Shown piece after piece: positions 24,697 to 33,507 of a DNA stretch of 64,000 nucleotides. The DNA is from DAOUMF01 sp034408935 (GTDB taxonomy: Bacteria > Chloroflexota > Dehalococcoidia > SM23-28-2 > RBG-16-64-32). The position numbers and the translations under genes are program-made. How positions within the stretch are numbered: the stretch's first letter is position 1; each line of letters begins with the position of its first letter. The DNA lies in NCBI GenBank assembly GCA_034408935.1, contig DAOUMV010000013.1:287041-351040 (forward strand), written 5' to 3'. Below the pieces are notes generated by a model. It had not been told where the DNA came from, ran no database searches, and worked only from the letters and a program-made list of their open reading frames with translations.

Positions 24697-25665
24697 TTAC
24701 TTGTTTGGCGGAGGTGCGACCGACAGGGGCTCTTCCCCCGCCTCCACACGCTTGATGTTGTCCCAGGCGAATCCCGACCGGCGGAACCAGGCCTCGTATG
24801 AGTGTCCGCCGACATGGGGCGTGAGAACCACGTTGTCCAGTTGAACTAACGGGCTGTCGCCCGAGAGCGGTTCCTCACGGAACACGTCCAGGCCAGCTCC
24901 AGCGATCTGCTTCTCCTTGAGCGCCTCCACCAGCGCGTCCTCGTCCACCACCGGCCCGCGACTGGTGTTGAGCAGCACAGTCGTGGGCTTCATCATCTCG
25001 AACTCCTTGCGGCCGATCATCCCTCGCGTCTCCGGCATGAGGGGCAGATGGAGGGTGATGATATCCGCCTCTCGGATGACGTCCTCCAGAGAGACGCGAC
25101 GCGCCCCAAGGTCCTTCTCGATGTCGGGCGCGGGAATGACATCGTAGTAGATGACGCTGGTCTCGAAGGCGGCCAAGCGGCGGGCCACCTTCCGGCCGAT
25201 GTTCCCCGCCCCGATGAGGCCCAGTGTCTTCCCCGCCACCTCAATGATGCTCATCCCCGACACGCCCTTCCGCCAGCCTCCCTCCCGCATCGTCCGGTCC
25301 GTAGGGATGAGACGCTTGTACACGCTCAGGAGGAGGGCGATCGCGTGCTCCGCCACCGCCCAGGCGTTGGCTCCACCGTTGGTGGCCACCGGGATTCCGA
25401 GCTCCTGGGTGACGGAAAGATCGATCTTGTCGAAACCGGCCGTCAAGAGCTGCACGAGGCGAAGTTTCTTCGCCTCCCGCAGGAGGTCGTTGGAGATCTC
25501 GGCCGGGTGGAGGGCCACGTAGTCCATATCCTTCACCAGAGCCAGCTTCTCCTCGTCGCTTATGCTGCGGGATCGCGAGGTCACTTCGAATCCCTCGCTG
25601 CACATCCCCTCGAAGATGTCTATCACCTCTTGGCCTTGACCGGTGATGAACACGACCTTGGACAT
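24697..25665 (-). CDS. D-isomer-specific 2-hydroxyacid dehydrogenase
   Basis: A 322-residue NAD-dependent dehydrogenase of the SerA/glyoxylate reductase superfamily. The Rossmann loop is GKTLGLIGAGNIGRKVARRL. The catalytic Arg is in LLNTSRGPVVDEDAL, and Glu and His are in FREEPL and TPHVGGHSYEA. There is no C-terminal ACT domain, so it is not classical SerA; 3-phosphoglycerate, glyoxylate and hydroxypyruvate are all possible substrates. The ATG at 25665 follows AAGGAAG; 13 upstream codons are open. Confidence 0.85.
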   Translation of the reverse strand: MSKVVFITGQGQEVIDIFEGMCSEGFEVTSRSRSISDEEKLALVKDMDYVALHPAEISNDLLREAKKLRLVQLLTAGFDKIDLSVTQELGIPVATNGGANAWAVAEHAIALLLSVYKRLIPTDRTMREGGWRKGVSGMSIIEVAGKTLGLIGAGNIGRKVARRLAAFETSVIYYDVIPAPDIEKDLGARRVSLEDVIREADIITLHLPLMPETRGMIGRKEFEMMKPTTVLLNTSRGPVVDEDALVEALKEKQIAGAGLDVFREEPLSGDSPLVQLDNVVLTPHVGGHSYEAWFRRSGFAWDNIKRVEAGEEPLSVAPPPNK

Positions 25666-26070
25666 CTCTTCCTTACTGCCTTTCTCTGGTGTGCGTTTCG
25701 GCACAAGTCCTGTCCGTCGGCCCCCTCATCATCTTCGAGCCGAAGTCAGAGCCCTCACGGGTGCGGCCCCGCCAGCCATGCCTGGCGAGCCACATAACTC
25801 TGGGGAGGGGGCGATACTCTGGGGTGGCGGCGATGCCGACCCGTCTGACGTCCAGGGCGGACCGGACGCCGGTGGCTCGTGGGGCGCGGACGGTAGTCGG
25901 TGTGATCTCAGGGCGAGCGCCGTCTTCCAGTATGAGGCTAGTCCGGTGGGGCATGCGTTGATATTAGGCTGAGGGTGACCCCGCCTACAATAGCACACCC
26001 GACCGGTAAGCGCGATAGTGGCGGCAGGTAGGGCCGCCGTTTGGGGGATTGTGAGGCTGCTAACAGGCGC
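25666..26070. other. Intergenic region upstream of the dehydrogenase
   Basis: About 400 bases with no supported gene between aconitase and the dehydrogenase. On the minus strand a possible promoter reads TTGTAG (25990-25985), an 18-base spacer, and TAATAT (25966-25961), about 290 bases before the dehydrogenase. A GGCGGC/GCCGCC hairpin at 26020-26038 lies just past the aconitase stop and could act as a weak terminator, though no T-run follows. Confidence 0.45.
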
Positions 26071-27993
26071 TCAGGCGGCGTGGGCCTTGACGTAGTTCAG
26101 CTGGCCACCCTCCAGCAGCACGTCGATCTGCCGCTCGGACAGGTTGTGGCCAGCGGTGAATTCATACCCCTGCGTCGTGTTGCGAACGGTGACCTTGCCG
26201 CTGCGGATGGTGTCGCGCACGTCCGGGAGCTCCAACACGTCGCCCAGATTGATGCGGTCGCCCGCCCCGTCGTCCAGCACGAGCGGGAGAATGCCGAAGT
26301 TCACGAGGTTCGTGTGATGCAAGCGCGCGTAGGTCTTGGCGAACACCGCCTTGACACCGAGGTACATGGGCGCCAGGGCCGCGTGCTCGCGGCTGGAGCC
26401 CTGCCCATAGTTGGACGCCCCGACGATAATGCTGACACCGGCCTCCTTGGCCTTGGCCGCGAACTCCGGGTCCTTGTAGTGGAAGACGTACTGCGAGATG
26501 GCCGGGATGTTGGAGCGCAGGGGCAGGACCTTGGAGCCGGCGGGCAGAATGTCGTCGGTGCTGATGTTATCACCCAGCTTCATGAGCACCGGTGCCTTGA
26601 TGGTCTGCGCTAGCGGCTCGGCCAGGGGCAGGGGCTTGATGTTGGGCCCCCGCACCACCTCCACGCCCTCGCCGCTCTCCGACGGCGCGATGATGAAGTC
26701 GTCATCGATGATGAACTCGCTGGGAGTCTCCACGACCGGCGGCGAGCCCGACTTGCGGGGATCCGCGATTTCGCCGGCGAGGGCGGAGACGGCGGCCACC
26801 TCCGGACTGGCCAGATAAACGCGGTCGTTGGGGGTGCCGGACCGGTCGGGGAAGTTGCGGTTGAAGGTGCGGAGGGAAGCGGAGTCAGACGGCGGCGACT
26901 GCCCCATGCCGATGCAGGGCCCGCAGGCGGACTCCAGGATGCGCGCGCCCGACCCTATGAGGTCGGCCAAGGCACCGCTCTGGGCGATCATGTTGAACAC
27001 CTGTCGGGAGCCGGGGGTGACCGTCATGCTCAGTCCCGGGTTGACCTTGTGTCCCTTGAGGACGGCAGCCGTGACCGTCAGATCGTGATACGAGGAGTTG
27101 GTGCAGGAGCCAACGCACACCTGGGCCAGCTTCGTGCCTTCCACCTCCTCGATGGGCACTACGTTGTCCGGGTTCTGCGGGCAGGCCACCATCGGCCCCA
27201 GCTTGTCCAGGTCGATCTCCACCACCTCGTCGTAGTCGGCGTCGGGGTCGGCGCTCAGTTCTCGCCACATATCCTCCCGCTTCTGTGAACGGAAGTACTC
27301 GCGGGTACGCTCGTCAGAAGGGAACACGGAAGTAGTGGCCCCGAGCTCGGCGCCCATGTTCGTGATCGTGCCGCGAGCGGGCACGCTGAGGGAGGCGACG
27401 CCCTCACCGAAGTACTCGATGACCTTTCCCACGCCACCCTTCACGGTGAGCCGGCGCAGAACCTCGAGGATGATGTCCTTGGCGGCCACCCAGGGCTGCA
27501 GCTTCCCTTTCAGATGGATCCCCACCACCTTCGGCATCATGACGTTGAACGGGCCGCCGGCCATCGCCACGGCGACGTCAAGGCCGCCGGCACCGATGGC
27601 CAGCATGGCGGCGCCGCCGGAGGTCGGCGTGTGGCTGTCCGACCCCAGGAGGATGTCGCCGGGGGTGCTGAAGCGCTCCAGGTGGACCTGATGGCAGATG
27701 CCGTTGCCGGGCCTGGAGAAGTAGATACCGTACTTGGCGGCGACGCTCTGCAGGAAGCGATGGTCGTCGGCGTTCTCGAAGCCCGTCTGGAGCATGTTGT
27801 GGTCGATGTAGGAGACGGAGAGCTTAGTGCGCACCCTGGGAATGCCCATCGCTTCGAACTGGAGATAGGCCATGGTGCCGGTGGCGTCCTGGGTGAGCGT
27901 CTGGTCCACACGGACGCCGATCTCGCTTCCGGCTGTGAGTTCGCCGGACACTAGGTGGTCGGCAAGGATCTTCCGGGTCAGGTTCTGGCCCAA
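26071..27993 (-). CDS. Aconitate hydratase
   Basis: A 640-residue aconitase of the shorter, mitochondrial-like form. It isomerises citrate and isocitrate with a [4Fe-4S] cluster; ligand cysteines are in VGSCTNSSYHD and CGPCIGMG. Substrate motifs GSDSHTPTSGGAAML and the C-terminal swivel domain (GDNISTDDILPAGSKV, ASNYGQGSSREHAALAP) are intact. It sits beside the 2-oxoacid:ferredoxin oxidoreductase, as expected for the C6-C5 arm of an oxidative or reductive TCA cycle; citrate synthase and isocitrate dehydrogenase are not in the window. Confidence 0.93.
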   Translation of the reverse strand: MGQNLTRKILADHLVSGELTAGSEIGVRVDQTLTQDATGTMAYLQFEAMGIPRVRTKLSVSYIDHNMLQTGFENADDHRFLQSVAAKYGIYFSRPGNGICHQVHLERFSTPGDILLGSDSHTPTSGGAAMLAIGAGGLDVAVAMAGGPFNVMMPKVVGIHLKGKLQPWVAAKDIILEVLRRLTVKGGVGKVIEYFGEGVASLSVPARGTITNMGAELGATTSVFPSDERTREYFRSQKREDMWRELSADPDADYDEVVEIDLDKLGPMVACPQNPDNVVPIEEVEGTKLAQVCVGSCTNSSYHDLTVTAAVLKGHKVNPGLSMTVTPGSRQVFNMIAQSGALADLIGSGARILESACGPCIGMGQSPPSDSASLRTFNRNFPDRSGTPNDRVYLASPEVAAVSALAGEIADPRKSGSPPVVETPSEFIIDDDFIIAPSESGEGVEVVRGPNIKPLPLAEPLAQTIKAPVLMKLGDNISTDDILPAGSKVLPLRSNIPAISQYVFHYKDPEFAAKAKEAGVSIIVGASNYGQGSSREHAALAPMYLGVKAVFAKTYARLHHTNLVNFGILPLVLDDGAGDRINLGDVLELPDVRDTIRSGKVTVRNTTQGYEFTAGHNLSERQIDVLLEGGQLNYVKAHAA

Positions 27994-28027
27994 TTCACAC
28001 TCCTCCTGTCGGTGATGTTCCGGGTCG

Positions 28028-28897
28028 CTAACTGAAACGCTGTAGGTACTCCGCGAGGTCGAACTGCTTGGGCTCCGGCTCGAACTGGCGCACCGCCCTG
28101 CTGTAGACCGGGCGCTCCTCCTCGTAGAAGATGCCCAGGTGGACCTTCTCCTCCGTGAGAGCCAGCTCCAGGGCGGCCTTCAGGTCATGCCGGTCCCAAT
28201 CTGGCGGCAGGTCCTCGACGTGCTCGTCGTAGTAGTCGTAGGTGTTCAAGAACTCGGCACAGGGGCTCTGGACGTGGATGAACGAGAAGCCGTGGTGTTT
28301 GACTCCCTCCGCGATTAGTTCGCTCAGTTCGTTGGGCCGGGCGGAGTAGCCGCGCGCCACGAACGTGGCGCCGTTGGCCAGAGCGAACAGGACGGGCGCG
28401 ATCGGCTTGGCGATCACTCCATACGGTGTGGACTTGGTCTTGTGACCCATGGAAGAAGTCGGCGACGACTGAGCCTTGGTGAGGCCGTAGATATGGTTGT
28501 CCATCATCACGCAGGTAATGTCCACGTTGCGCGCGGCGGCGGGGGGGAAGTGGCCGGCCCCGATGGAAATCAGGTCGCCGTCCCCACCCATCACCAGAAT
28601 CGTGAGATCCGGGTTGGCCAGCTTCATGCCCGTAGCGACGGGCACGGCACGGCCGTGCACGCTGTGAAACCCGTACGTCCTCATGAAGTACGGCGTCCGG
28701 CTGGAGCAGCCGATGCCGGAAACGACCACGACCTCGTGCCGCGGGAGCTGAAGGGCGGCCAGGGCCTTGGCGGTGGCGCTGAGCACGCCGAAGTCGCCGC
28801 AGCCGGGACACCAGGTGGGCTTGAAGCCGCTTCTGTACTCCTTGGCGGTCAGCACCTCCACCTCCGGTGCATGCCCCACCTTAGTCCCGTCAGGCAT
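28028..28897 (-). CDS. korB: 2-oxoacid:ferredoxin oxidoreductase, beta subunit
   Basis: A 289-residue ThDP-binding beta subunit. Seen are WCPGCGDFGVLSA, the ThDP/Mg motif GGDGDLISIGAGHFPPA with MMDNHIYGLTKAQ, and SSRTPYFMRTYGFHSVHGRA. With KorA it oxidatively decarboxylates 2-oxoglutarate (or a related 2-oxoacid) to the CoA ester, reducing ferredoxin; the reaction is reversible. The ATG at 28897 has AGGAGG nine bases upstream and overlaps the korA stop by eight bases. The 19 open codons upstream are not family sequence. Confidence 0.92.
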   Translation of the reverse strand: MPDGTKVGHAPEVEVLTAKEYRSGFKPTWCPGCGDFGVLSATAKALAALQLPRHEVVVVSGIGCSSRTPYFMRTYGFHSVHGRAVPVATGMKLANPDLTILVMGGDGDLISIGAGHFPPAAARNVDITCVMMDNHIYGLTKAQSSPTSSMGHKTKSTPYGVIAKPIAPVLFALANGATFVARGYSARPNELSELIAEGVKHHGFSFIHVQSPCAEFLNTYDYYDEHVEDLPPDWDRHDLKAALELALTEEKVHLGIFYEEERPVYSRAVRQFEPEPKQFDLAEYLQRFS

Positions 28898-30620
28898 GAA
28901 CCAGTACCTCCTGTATCTTGCTCTGTATCTCGCCCGGTGTGATGGGAAGGCCACCGATCTTGTTCAAGCGCAATGGCCTTATACCCAGGTTGCTCGCTAG
29001 ATACTGGGCGAACTGTCCTTGGTAGTTCACCTCCGGCACCAAGACCTGCTTCACTGAACCGATGAACTCCTTAAGCTGCCCCTCCGGTAGCGGACTGAGC
29101 ACCCGCGGGTGCATCATCGCCACCTTGATATCGGCGGCCAAAGCCCGATCCACGGCCTCCCGGATCGAGCCTTCGGTGGCGCCCCAGCCGATGATACCCA
29201 GCTCCGCATCGTCGGCGCCGTAGCGAGGGCACAGCTCAGCCTTGTCGATCTGCAGGCGGGCGCTGGCCAGCTTGCGGAAGCGCTTCTCCGTCATCTTCTC
29301 GTGCGCCTCCGGTGACCGCACGGGATGGCCACTCTCGTCGTGCTCCAAGCCCGGGGCGACATAGGCGTGCGGGTCCAGACCCGGAACCGCCATCGGCGAC
29401 ACGCCGCTGTCGGTGAACTGATAGCGGAGATAGCTTCCTGCGTCCGTGCCGTTGGGCCGGAGGCGATCCACAACGGGGAGCAGATCAACATCCACCGCCT
29501 CGATAGTCTCGGTGCGATGGGAGAGGGACTGGTCTGACAGGAGAATGACCGGGCACTGGTACTTCTCGGCCAGCTCGAATGCAAGCACCGTGACCCCGAA
29601 GCAATCGTGAACCGATGCCGGTGCCACCACTATGCGGGGGAGATCGCCGTGGCCCCCGTAGATGGCGTGAAAGAGATCGCCCTGCTCCAGTTTGGTCGGC
29701 ATGCCGGTGCTCGGGCCCGAGCGCTGCGCGTCTACGATGACGACCGGTATCTCCGCCATCGAGGCCAGCCCCAGGAGTTCCGTCATCAGGGAAAAGCCTG
29801 GGCCGGAGGTAGCAGTCATCGCCTTCGTCCCCGCATACGATGCGCCGATGAGGGAGGCCATGGCCGCCATCTCGTCCTCGGCCTGAAGACAAACGCCACC
29901 GAAGCGGGGGAGCTGAGCGGCCATCGTCTCCAGGATGTCCGAGGCGGGTGTGATGGGATAGCCAGCGAAGTAGCGACAGCCAGCGTGGAGAGCGGCGGCA
30001 CTGATGGCGGCGTTGCCGCTCATGACCAGCCGCGACACATTGTCGGAGGATCCCAGCCAGAACTGGTCTTCCTTCTCGATCTTCTTCGTATACCCGTAGC
30101 CGTAGTGGAGAGCCTCGATGTTCTTCTCCACCAGCTCAGCGCGGCGCTTGTAGCGGGTCCTCACCATCTCCTCCAACGACGCCGGAGAAAGCCCGAACAG
30201 CCCCGCCATGACGCCGAGCACGAGCACGTTTGTGCCGCGGACGAATTCCAGCTCCTCACGAGCAATCTTCTGGAACGGGACGCCGTAGCGGACGATATCG
30301 CCCCCCGAGTCAGGCTGCACGAGACCCGAATCATGGATGAGCACGCCCCCCTGGTTGAGGTTTCCGCGGTGTAGCTCGTAGGCCTCCTGATCGAAGGCGA
30401 TGAGAACATCACACCCATCTCCAAGCGAGTGAACGGGCCGGCTCGAGATGCGGACCTGGAACCAGGCGTGCCCACCTTTGATCTCGGCGGGATAGGTGCG
30501 GAAAGTGAACGTATGGAAGCCCGTACGAGCAGCAGCTGTCGTGAAGTTCTCGCCGGTGCTGATGACACCACCGACGGCGGTGTCACCGCCTATTCGAATG
30601 ATGAAGTCGTCCCTAGCCAC
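28890..30620 (-). CDS. korA: 2-oxoacid:ferredoxin oxidoreductase, fused gamma-alpha subunit
   Basis: A 576-residue KorA. The first 190 residues are the gamma domain (IRIGGDTAVGGVISTGENF, YPAEIKGGHAWFQVRISSRPV). The rest is the alpha (pyrimidine-binding) domain, with GNAAISAAALHAGCRYFAGYPITPASDILE and AMTATSGPGFSLMTELLGLA. This gamma-alpha fusion is the 2-oxoglutarate/2-oxoacid form used by aerobes and facultative anaerobes. There is no fused ferredoxin domain, so an external ferredoxin is needed. Substrate assignment as 2-oxoglutarate is inferred from the aconitase neighbour. Confidence 0.92.
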   Translation of the reverse strand: MARDDFIIRIGGDTAVGGVISTGENFTTAAARTGFHTFTFRTYPAEIKGGHAWFQVRISSRPVHSLGDGCDVLIAFDQEAYELHRGNLNQGGVLIHDSGLVQPDSGGDIVRYGVPFQKIAREELEFVRGTNVLVLGVMAGLFGLSPASLEEMVRTRYKRRAELVEKNIEALHYGYGYTKKIEKEDQFWLGSSDNVSRLVMSGNAAISAAALHAGCRYFAGYPITPASDILETMAAQLPRFGGVCLQAEDEMAAMASLIGASYAGTKAMTATSGPGFSLMTELLGLASMAEIPVVIVDAQRSGPSTGMPTKLEQGDLFHAIYGGHGDLPRIVVAPASVHDCFGVTVLAFELAEKYQCPVILLSDQSLSHRTETIEAVDVDLLPVVDRLRPNGTDAGSYLRYQFTDSGVSPMAVPGLDPHAYVAPGLEHDESGHPVRSPEAHEKMTEKRFRKLASARLQIDKAELCPRYGADDAELGIIGWGATEGSIREAVDRALAADIKVAMMHPRVLSPLPEGQLKEFIGSVKQVLVPEVNYQGQFAQYLASNLGIRPLRLNKIGGLPITPGEIQSKIQEVLVHA

Positions 30621-30677
30621 GCCACGCTCCCCCTCTTACCCCGCGCTCCCCATTCCGAGGAGGCGAGGCCAGCCAAC

Positions 30678-30705
30678 ATTGTACGCTGAGCCGTACTTGA
30701 TTGAA
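30678..30705 (-). promoter_or_regulatory. Promoter of the korAB operon with a palindrome in the spacer
   Basis: On the minus strand: -35 TTCAAT (30705-30700), a 16-base spacer, and -10 TACAAT (30683-30678). A GTACG...CGTAC palindrome (30681-30696) occupies the spacer and may bind a regulator. Confidence 0.4.
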
Positions 30706-30835
30706 CAGAGGCCCGGCTTCGGTCTTCGTCTCAGAGGAGCGGGGAAGGTCATCAATTTAGTAAGTCCACAGTTATTTTAACAGGATCAGTTGTTAGTGTC
30801 TGCCTTCGGCCCTCCTGAGAAGGCCAAGCTTGTTG

Positions 30836-30841
30836 TATAAT
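30836..30841 (+). promoter_or_regulatory. -10 box of the Lrp-type ligand-binding protein gene
   Basis: A perfect TATAAT 44 bases before the ATG at 30886; no clear -35 is seen. It is divergent from the korAB promoter. Confidence 0.5.
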
Positions 30842-30885
30842 TTGCGGCGTTCCGGTTCCCACATCAGTATCGTCAGGAGCGTCTC

Positions 30886-31122
30886 ATGGCAGTTAAGGCC
30901 TACGTTCTGGTTGTTACGGATCCCGGCAAGACGAGACGGGTGATGGAAGCCATGCGTGAAGTCCCCGGTATCGTCGAGCTGCACGAAGTGATGGGCCCCT
31001 ACGACATCGTCGTTGAGATCGAGGTGGAGAACCTCCAGGATATCCCGCCGATACTGGGGGGGAAGATCCGTGCCATCGACGGGATCGAGAGCACGACCTC
31101 GCTGGTGTCACTGCCGACCTGA
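30886..31122 (+). CDS. Stand-alone Lrp/AsnC ligand-binding (RAM) domain protein
   Basis: A 78-residue protein made only of the RAM/AsnC effector-binding fold (KAYVLVVTDPGKTRRVMEAM..., PYDIVVEIEVENL, GIESTTSLVSL). It lacks the helix-turn-helix half of Lrp regulators. Such proteins form multimers that bind amino acids and may modulate full-length Lrp factors or enzymes. It is transcribed divergently from korAB, so a link to amino-acid/2-oxoacid balance is plausible but unproven. Confidence 0.85.
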   Translation: MAVKAYVLVVTDPGKTRRVMEAMREVPGIVELHEVMGPYDIVVEIEVENLQDIPPILGGKIRAIDGIESTTSLVSLPT

Positions 31123-31154
31123 GCCGCCAGCGCCCTCTTCACCACTGATCTTCT

Positions 31155-33167
31155 CTAGGGGCTGACAACCGCCATTACCGCATCTTGGGGCACCGAAGCC
31201 CCAGTGGAGAAGTTCAGCGCCTTAATCGTCCCATCGATCGGACTCGGAATGTTGTTCTCCATCTTCATCGCTTCGAAGACGACCACCACATCGCCGGCCT
31301 TGACCTTATCCCCCACGTTGACCTCATAGCGGATGATCATTCCCGGCATGGGAGCTGTGATGGCCACCTCTCCGGCAGCAACCTCTACCGACGCGGCTTC
31401 CTTGGTCTCCGCCTTGGGCGCCGGCGCAGCCGGGGTTGCCTGCGTCGGCGCTGGCGTGGTTGGCGTGGCGGTTCCGGCCGAGGGCGAAGCCACAGAGATA
31501 GGCGGCGAGCCTCCAACTGCCTCTACGTCCACCTCATAGTATTCATCGCCCACGAACACGTTGAAAGTCCGGGTCCCTGGCCCCTTTGGCGGCGCTGCGA
31601 CCTCCCGCTTCTCCACCAGCTTGCCCGCCTTGGCCAGCTCGATCAGTCTGTCCTCTTCCTGTATCTGCTCCAGGCTCTTTGGCGCCTTCGGTGGCTTCCA
31701 GTCATCCGGGATATCCTTGTCCAAACCGTACTTGTGCCTCAGGAACCTCATCCCGGTGGTGGGGTAGATGCCATATATGAGGGTATCGGCAAGGCTCTTG
31801 GCGATGTCCTTGGTGTCTTCCTTAGCCTTGTCCAGCTCCGGCTCGAGCATGTCGGCGGCGCGCACCGTGATCGGCTTTTCGCCTCGCTCATACCCCTTGA
31901 GGACCGCCTTCTGCACCTTCCGGTCCATTGGGAGCGGAGGCTTGCCGTAAAGGCCCCAGCAGTAGTCCTTTACCTCTTTTGTAATCATCTTGTAGCGCCC
32001 GGCGAGAACGTTCTGAACTGCCTGCACGCCCACGATCTGGCTGGAGGGCGTGACCAGCGGCGGAGTGCCGAGCTGCTCCCGGACCCTCGCCGTCTCCTCT
32101 TGGCATTCGTGCAATCGATCAAGGGCATTTGCAGCCTTCAACTGGGAGACGAAGTTGGAGGTCATGCCGCCAGGGATCTGGTGCGCCAGCACCTCCGGAT
32201 CGATAACCGCCATCTTCGACGTATCGAGGAAGTCCCTGTACTTGGGAGCGATCTGCTCGAGCATCCGATCGCACTTGATCAGTTGGTCAACGTCGAGCCC
32301 GGTATCCCTCTCTGTGCCGTATAGCGTCACCACCAGCGGCTCGATCGCCGGGTGGGAAGTACGGTGAGCAAAGGGAGCGAGGGAGGTGTCGACGACATCG
32401 ACTCCCGCCTCCACGGCCTTGAGGTGAGCCATGCTAGCCTGTCCGCTGGTGTAGTGGGTGTGGAGCTGCACAGGTACTCGCAGACGCTTCTTGAGCGCCT
32501 TGACCAAGTCATAGGCATCGTAGGGTGATATGAGGCCAGCCTGATCCTTAATGCAGATGGAGTCGGCCCCCATATCCTGAAGGATGAGCGCCTTCTTGAC
32601 AAAGTAATCGATGTTGTAGACAGGGCCGCCCAGGCGGGGCTGGGTGAGCGAATAGCATATCGCTCCCTGAATGTGCATCCCCGTCTCTTTGATGGCCTTG
32701 TAAGCCATCTCATGGTTGCGCTCGTCGTTCAGCGCATCGAATACCCTGAAGATGTCGATCCCCGCTTCAGCCGCCTCATAGACGAAGGCTCTGACCATGT
32801 CGTCAGCGTAGTTGCGATAGCCGACGAGGTTCTGCCCCCGGAGCAGCATCATGAACTTAGTCTTAGGTATTAGCTTCTTAAGGATTCGTGGCCTCTCCCA
32901 GGGATCCTCACCTAGGAAGCGATGCGGCACGTCGAAGGTGGCACCACCCCAGACCTCCATAGCGTAGAAGCCGCATTTGTTGATCTCATCGGCGACGAAC
33001 TCCATGTCCTCAGTGCGCATCCGGGTAGCGAATAGAGACTGATGGCCGTCCCGAAGGGTGATATCACAGATCTTGACCGCATCCTTTGCCTTTGGCCGTG
33101 TCTTCACCTTGTCGGCGGTCAATTCGCTTGCCGGGATCATCTTTCCACGCTCCTTCTTGCCCTTCAT
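31155..33167 (-). CDS. Second carboxyltransferase with biotinyl domain (transcarboxylase 5S/PycB-like)
   Basis: A 670-residue paralogue of the gene at 20538-22805. The HMGL-like barrel (CDITLRDGHQSLFATRMRTEDM, GGATFDVPHRFL), the PYC_OADA region (PGGMTSNFVSQL), a short linker module (FNVFVGDEYYEVDVEAVGG) and a C-terminal biotinyl domain with canonical VFEAMKMENN are present. It has only one copy of the linker module, against two in the paralogue. The ATG at 33167 overlaps the stop of the small upstream gene as TAATG; an internal ATG at 33140 behind AAGGAG is an alternative. Its neighbours (small subunit, malic enzyme, PccB-like gene) suggest a transcarboxylase or decarboxylase instead of a pyruvate carboxylase. 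Confidence 0.85.
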   Translation of the reverse strand: MKGKKERGKMIPASELTADKVKTRPKAKDAVKICDITLRDGHQSLFATRMRTEDMEFVADEINKCGFYAMEVWGGATFDVPHRFLGEDPWERPRILKKLIPKTKFMMLLRGQNLVGYRNYADDMVRAFVYEAAEAGIDIFRVFDALNDERNHEMAYKAIKETGMHIQGAICYSLTQPRLGGPVYNIDYFVKKALILQDMGADSICIKDQAGLISPYDAYDLVKALKKRLRVPVQLHTHYTSGQASMAHLKAVEAGVDVVDTSLAPFAHRTSHPAIEPLVVTLYGTERDTGLDVDQLIKCDRMLEQIAPKYRDFLDTSKMAVIDPEVLAHQIPGGMTSNFVSQLKAANALDRLHECQEETARVREQLGTPPLVTPSSQIVGVQAVQNVLAGRYKMITKEVKDYCWGLYGKPPLPMDRKVQKAVLKGYERGEKPITVRAADMLEPELDKAKEDTKDIAKSLADTLIYGIYPTTGMRFLRHKYGLDKDIPDDWKPPKAPKSLEQIQEEDRLIELAKAGKLVEKREVAAPPKGPGTRTFNVFVGDEYYEVDVEAVGGSPPISVASPSAGTATPTTPAPTQATPAAPAPKAETKEAASVEVAAGEVAITAPMPGMIIRYEVNVGDKVKAGDVVVVFEAMKMENNIPSPIDGTIKALNFSTGASVPQDAVMAVVSP

Positions 33168-33385
33168 TAGACCATTCTCCGGCGCCACGCGGCCCGCGGT
33201 CTCATCGCTTCTCGACGGCTAAAGACCCGCCACAGGCTGATCGGAGCCAGGGGTCTAGCCTCTGGCGCCACAGCCACACAAGCCCATTCTTCTTCTTCCA
33301 GGTAGGCGTTCACGGCGGCCATGATGGCTGCCATCATCCCTCTCTTATCCTCTGCGGCCGTCACCACGGTGCTGCTAGTAGACAA
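33167..33385 (-). CDS. Small accessory subunit of a biotin-dependent carboxyltransferase (candidate)
   Basis: A 72-residue reading frame. A helical segment (GMMAAIMAAVNAYLEEEEW) is followed by a basic tail with LWRVFSRREAMRPRAAWRRR. This helix-plus-W...RR...M arrangement resembles the very small epsilon/delta-type subunits that hold together acyl-CoA carboxylases and decarboxylases. Its stop overlaps the next gene's ATG (TAATG), which strongly suggests that it is translated. The TTG at 33385 is the outermost start; GTG codons at 33367/33364 or ATG at 33337 are alternatives. Family assignment is from pattern memory, not a search. Confidence 0.6.
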   Translation of the reverse strand: MSTSSTVVTAAEDKRGMMAAIMAAVNAYLEEEEWACVAVAPEARPLAPISLWRVFSRREAMRPRAAWRRRMV

Positions 33386-33507
33386 GAGTCTGCCGCCCTT
33401 TTCCCGAGGTACGCCATCGCGTTTCGCGTCCGGCGCGTTGGGTGCCCTTTGTAATGCATGCCCCCATGGTGACCCAGCGGTTCCTATGGCCCATCCGATA
33501 CCATCTT

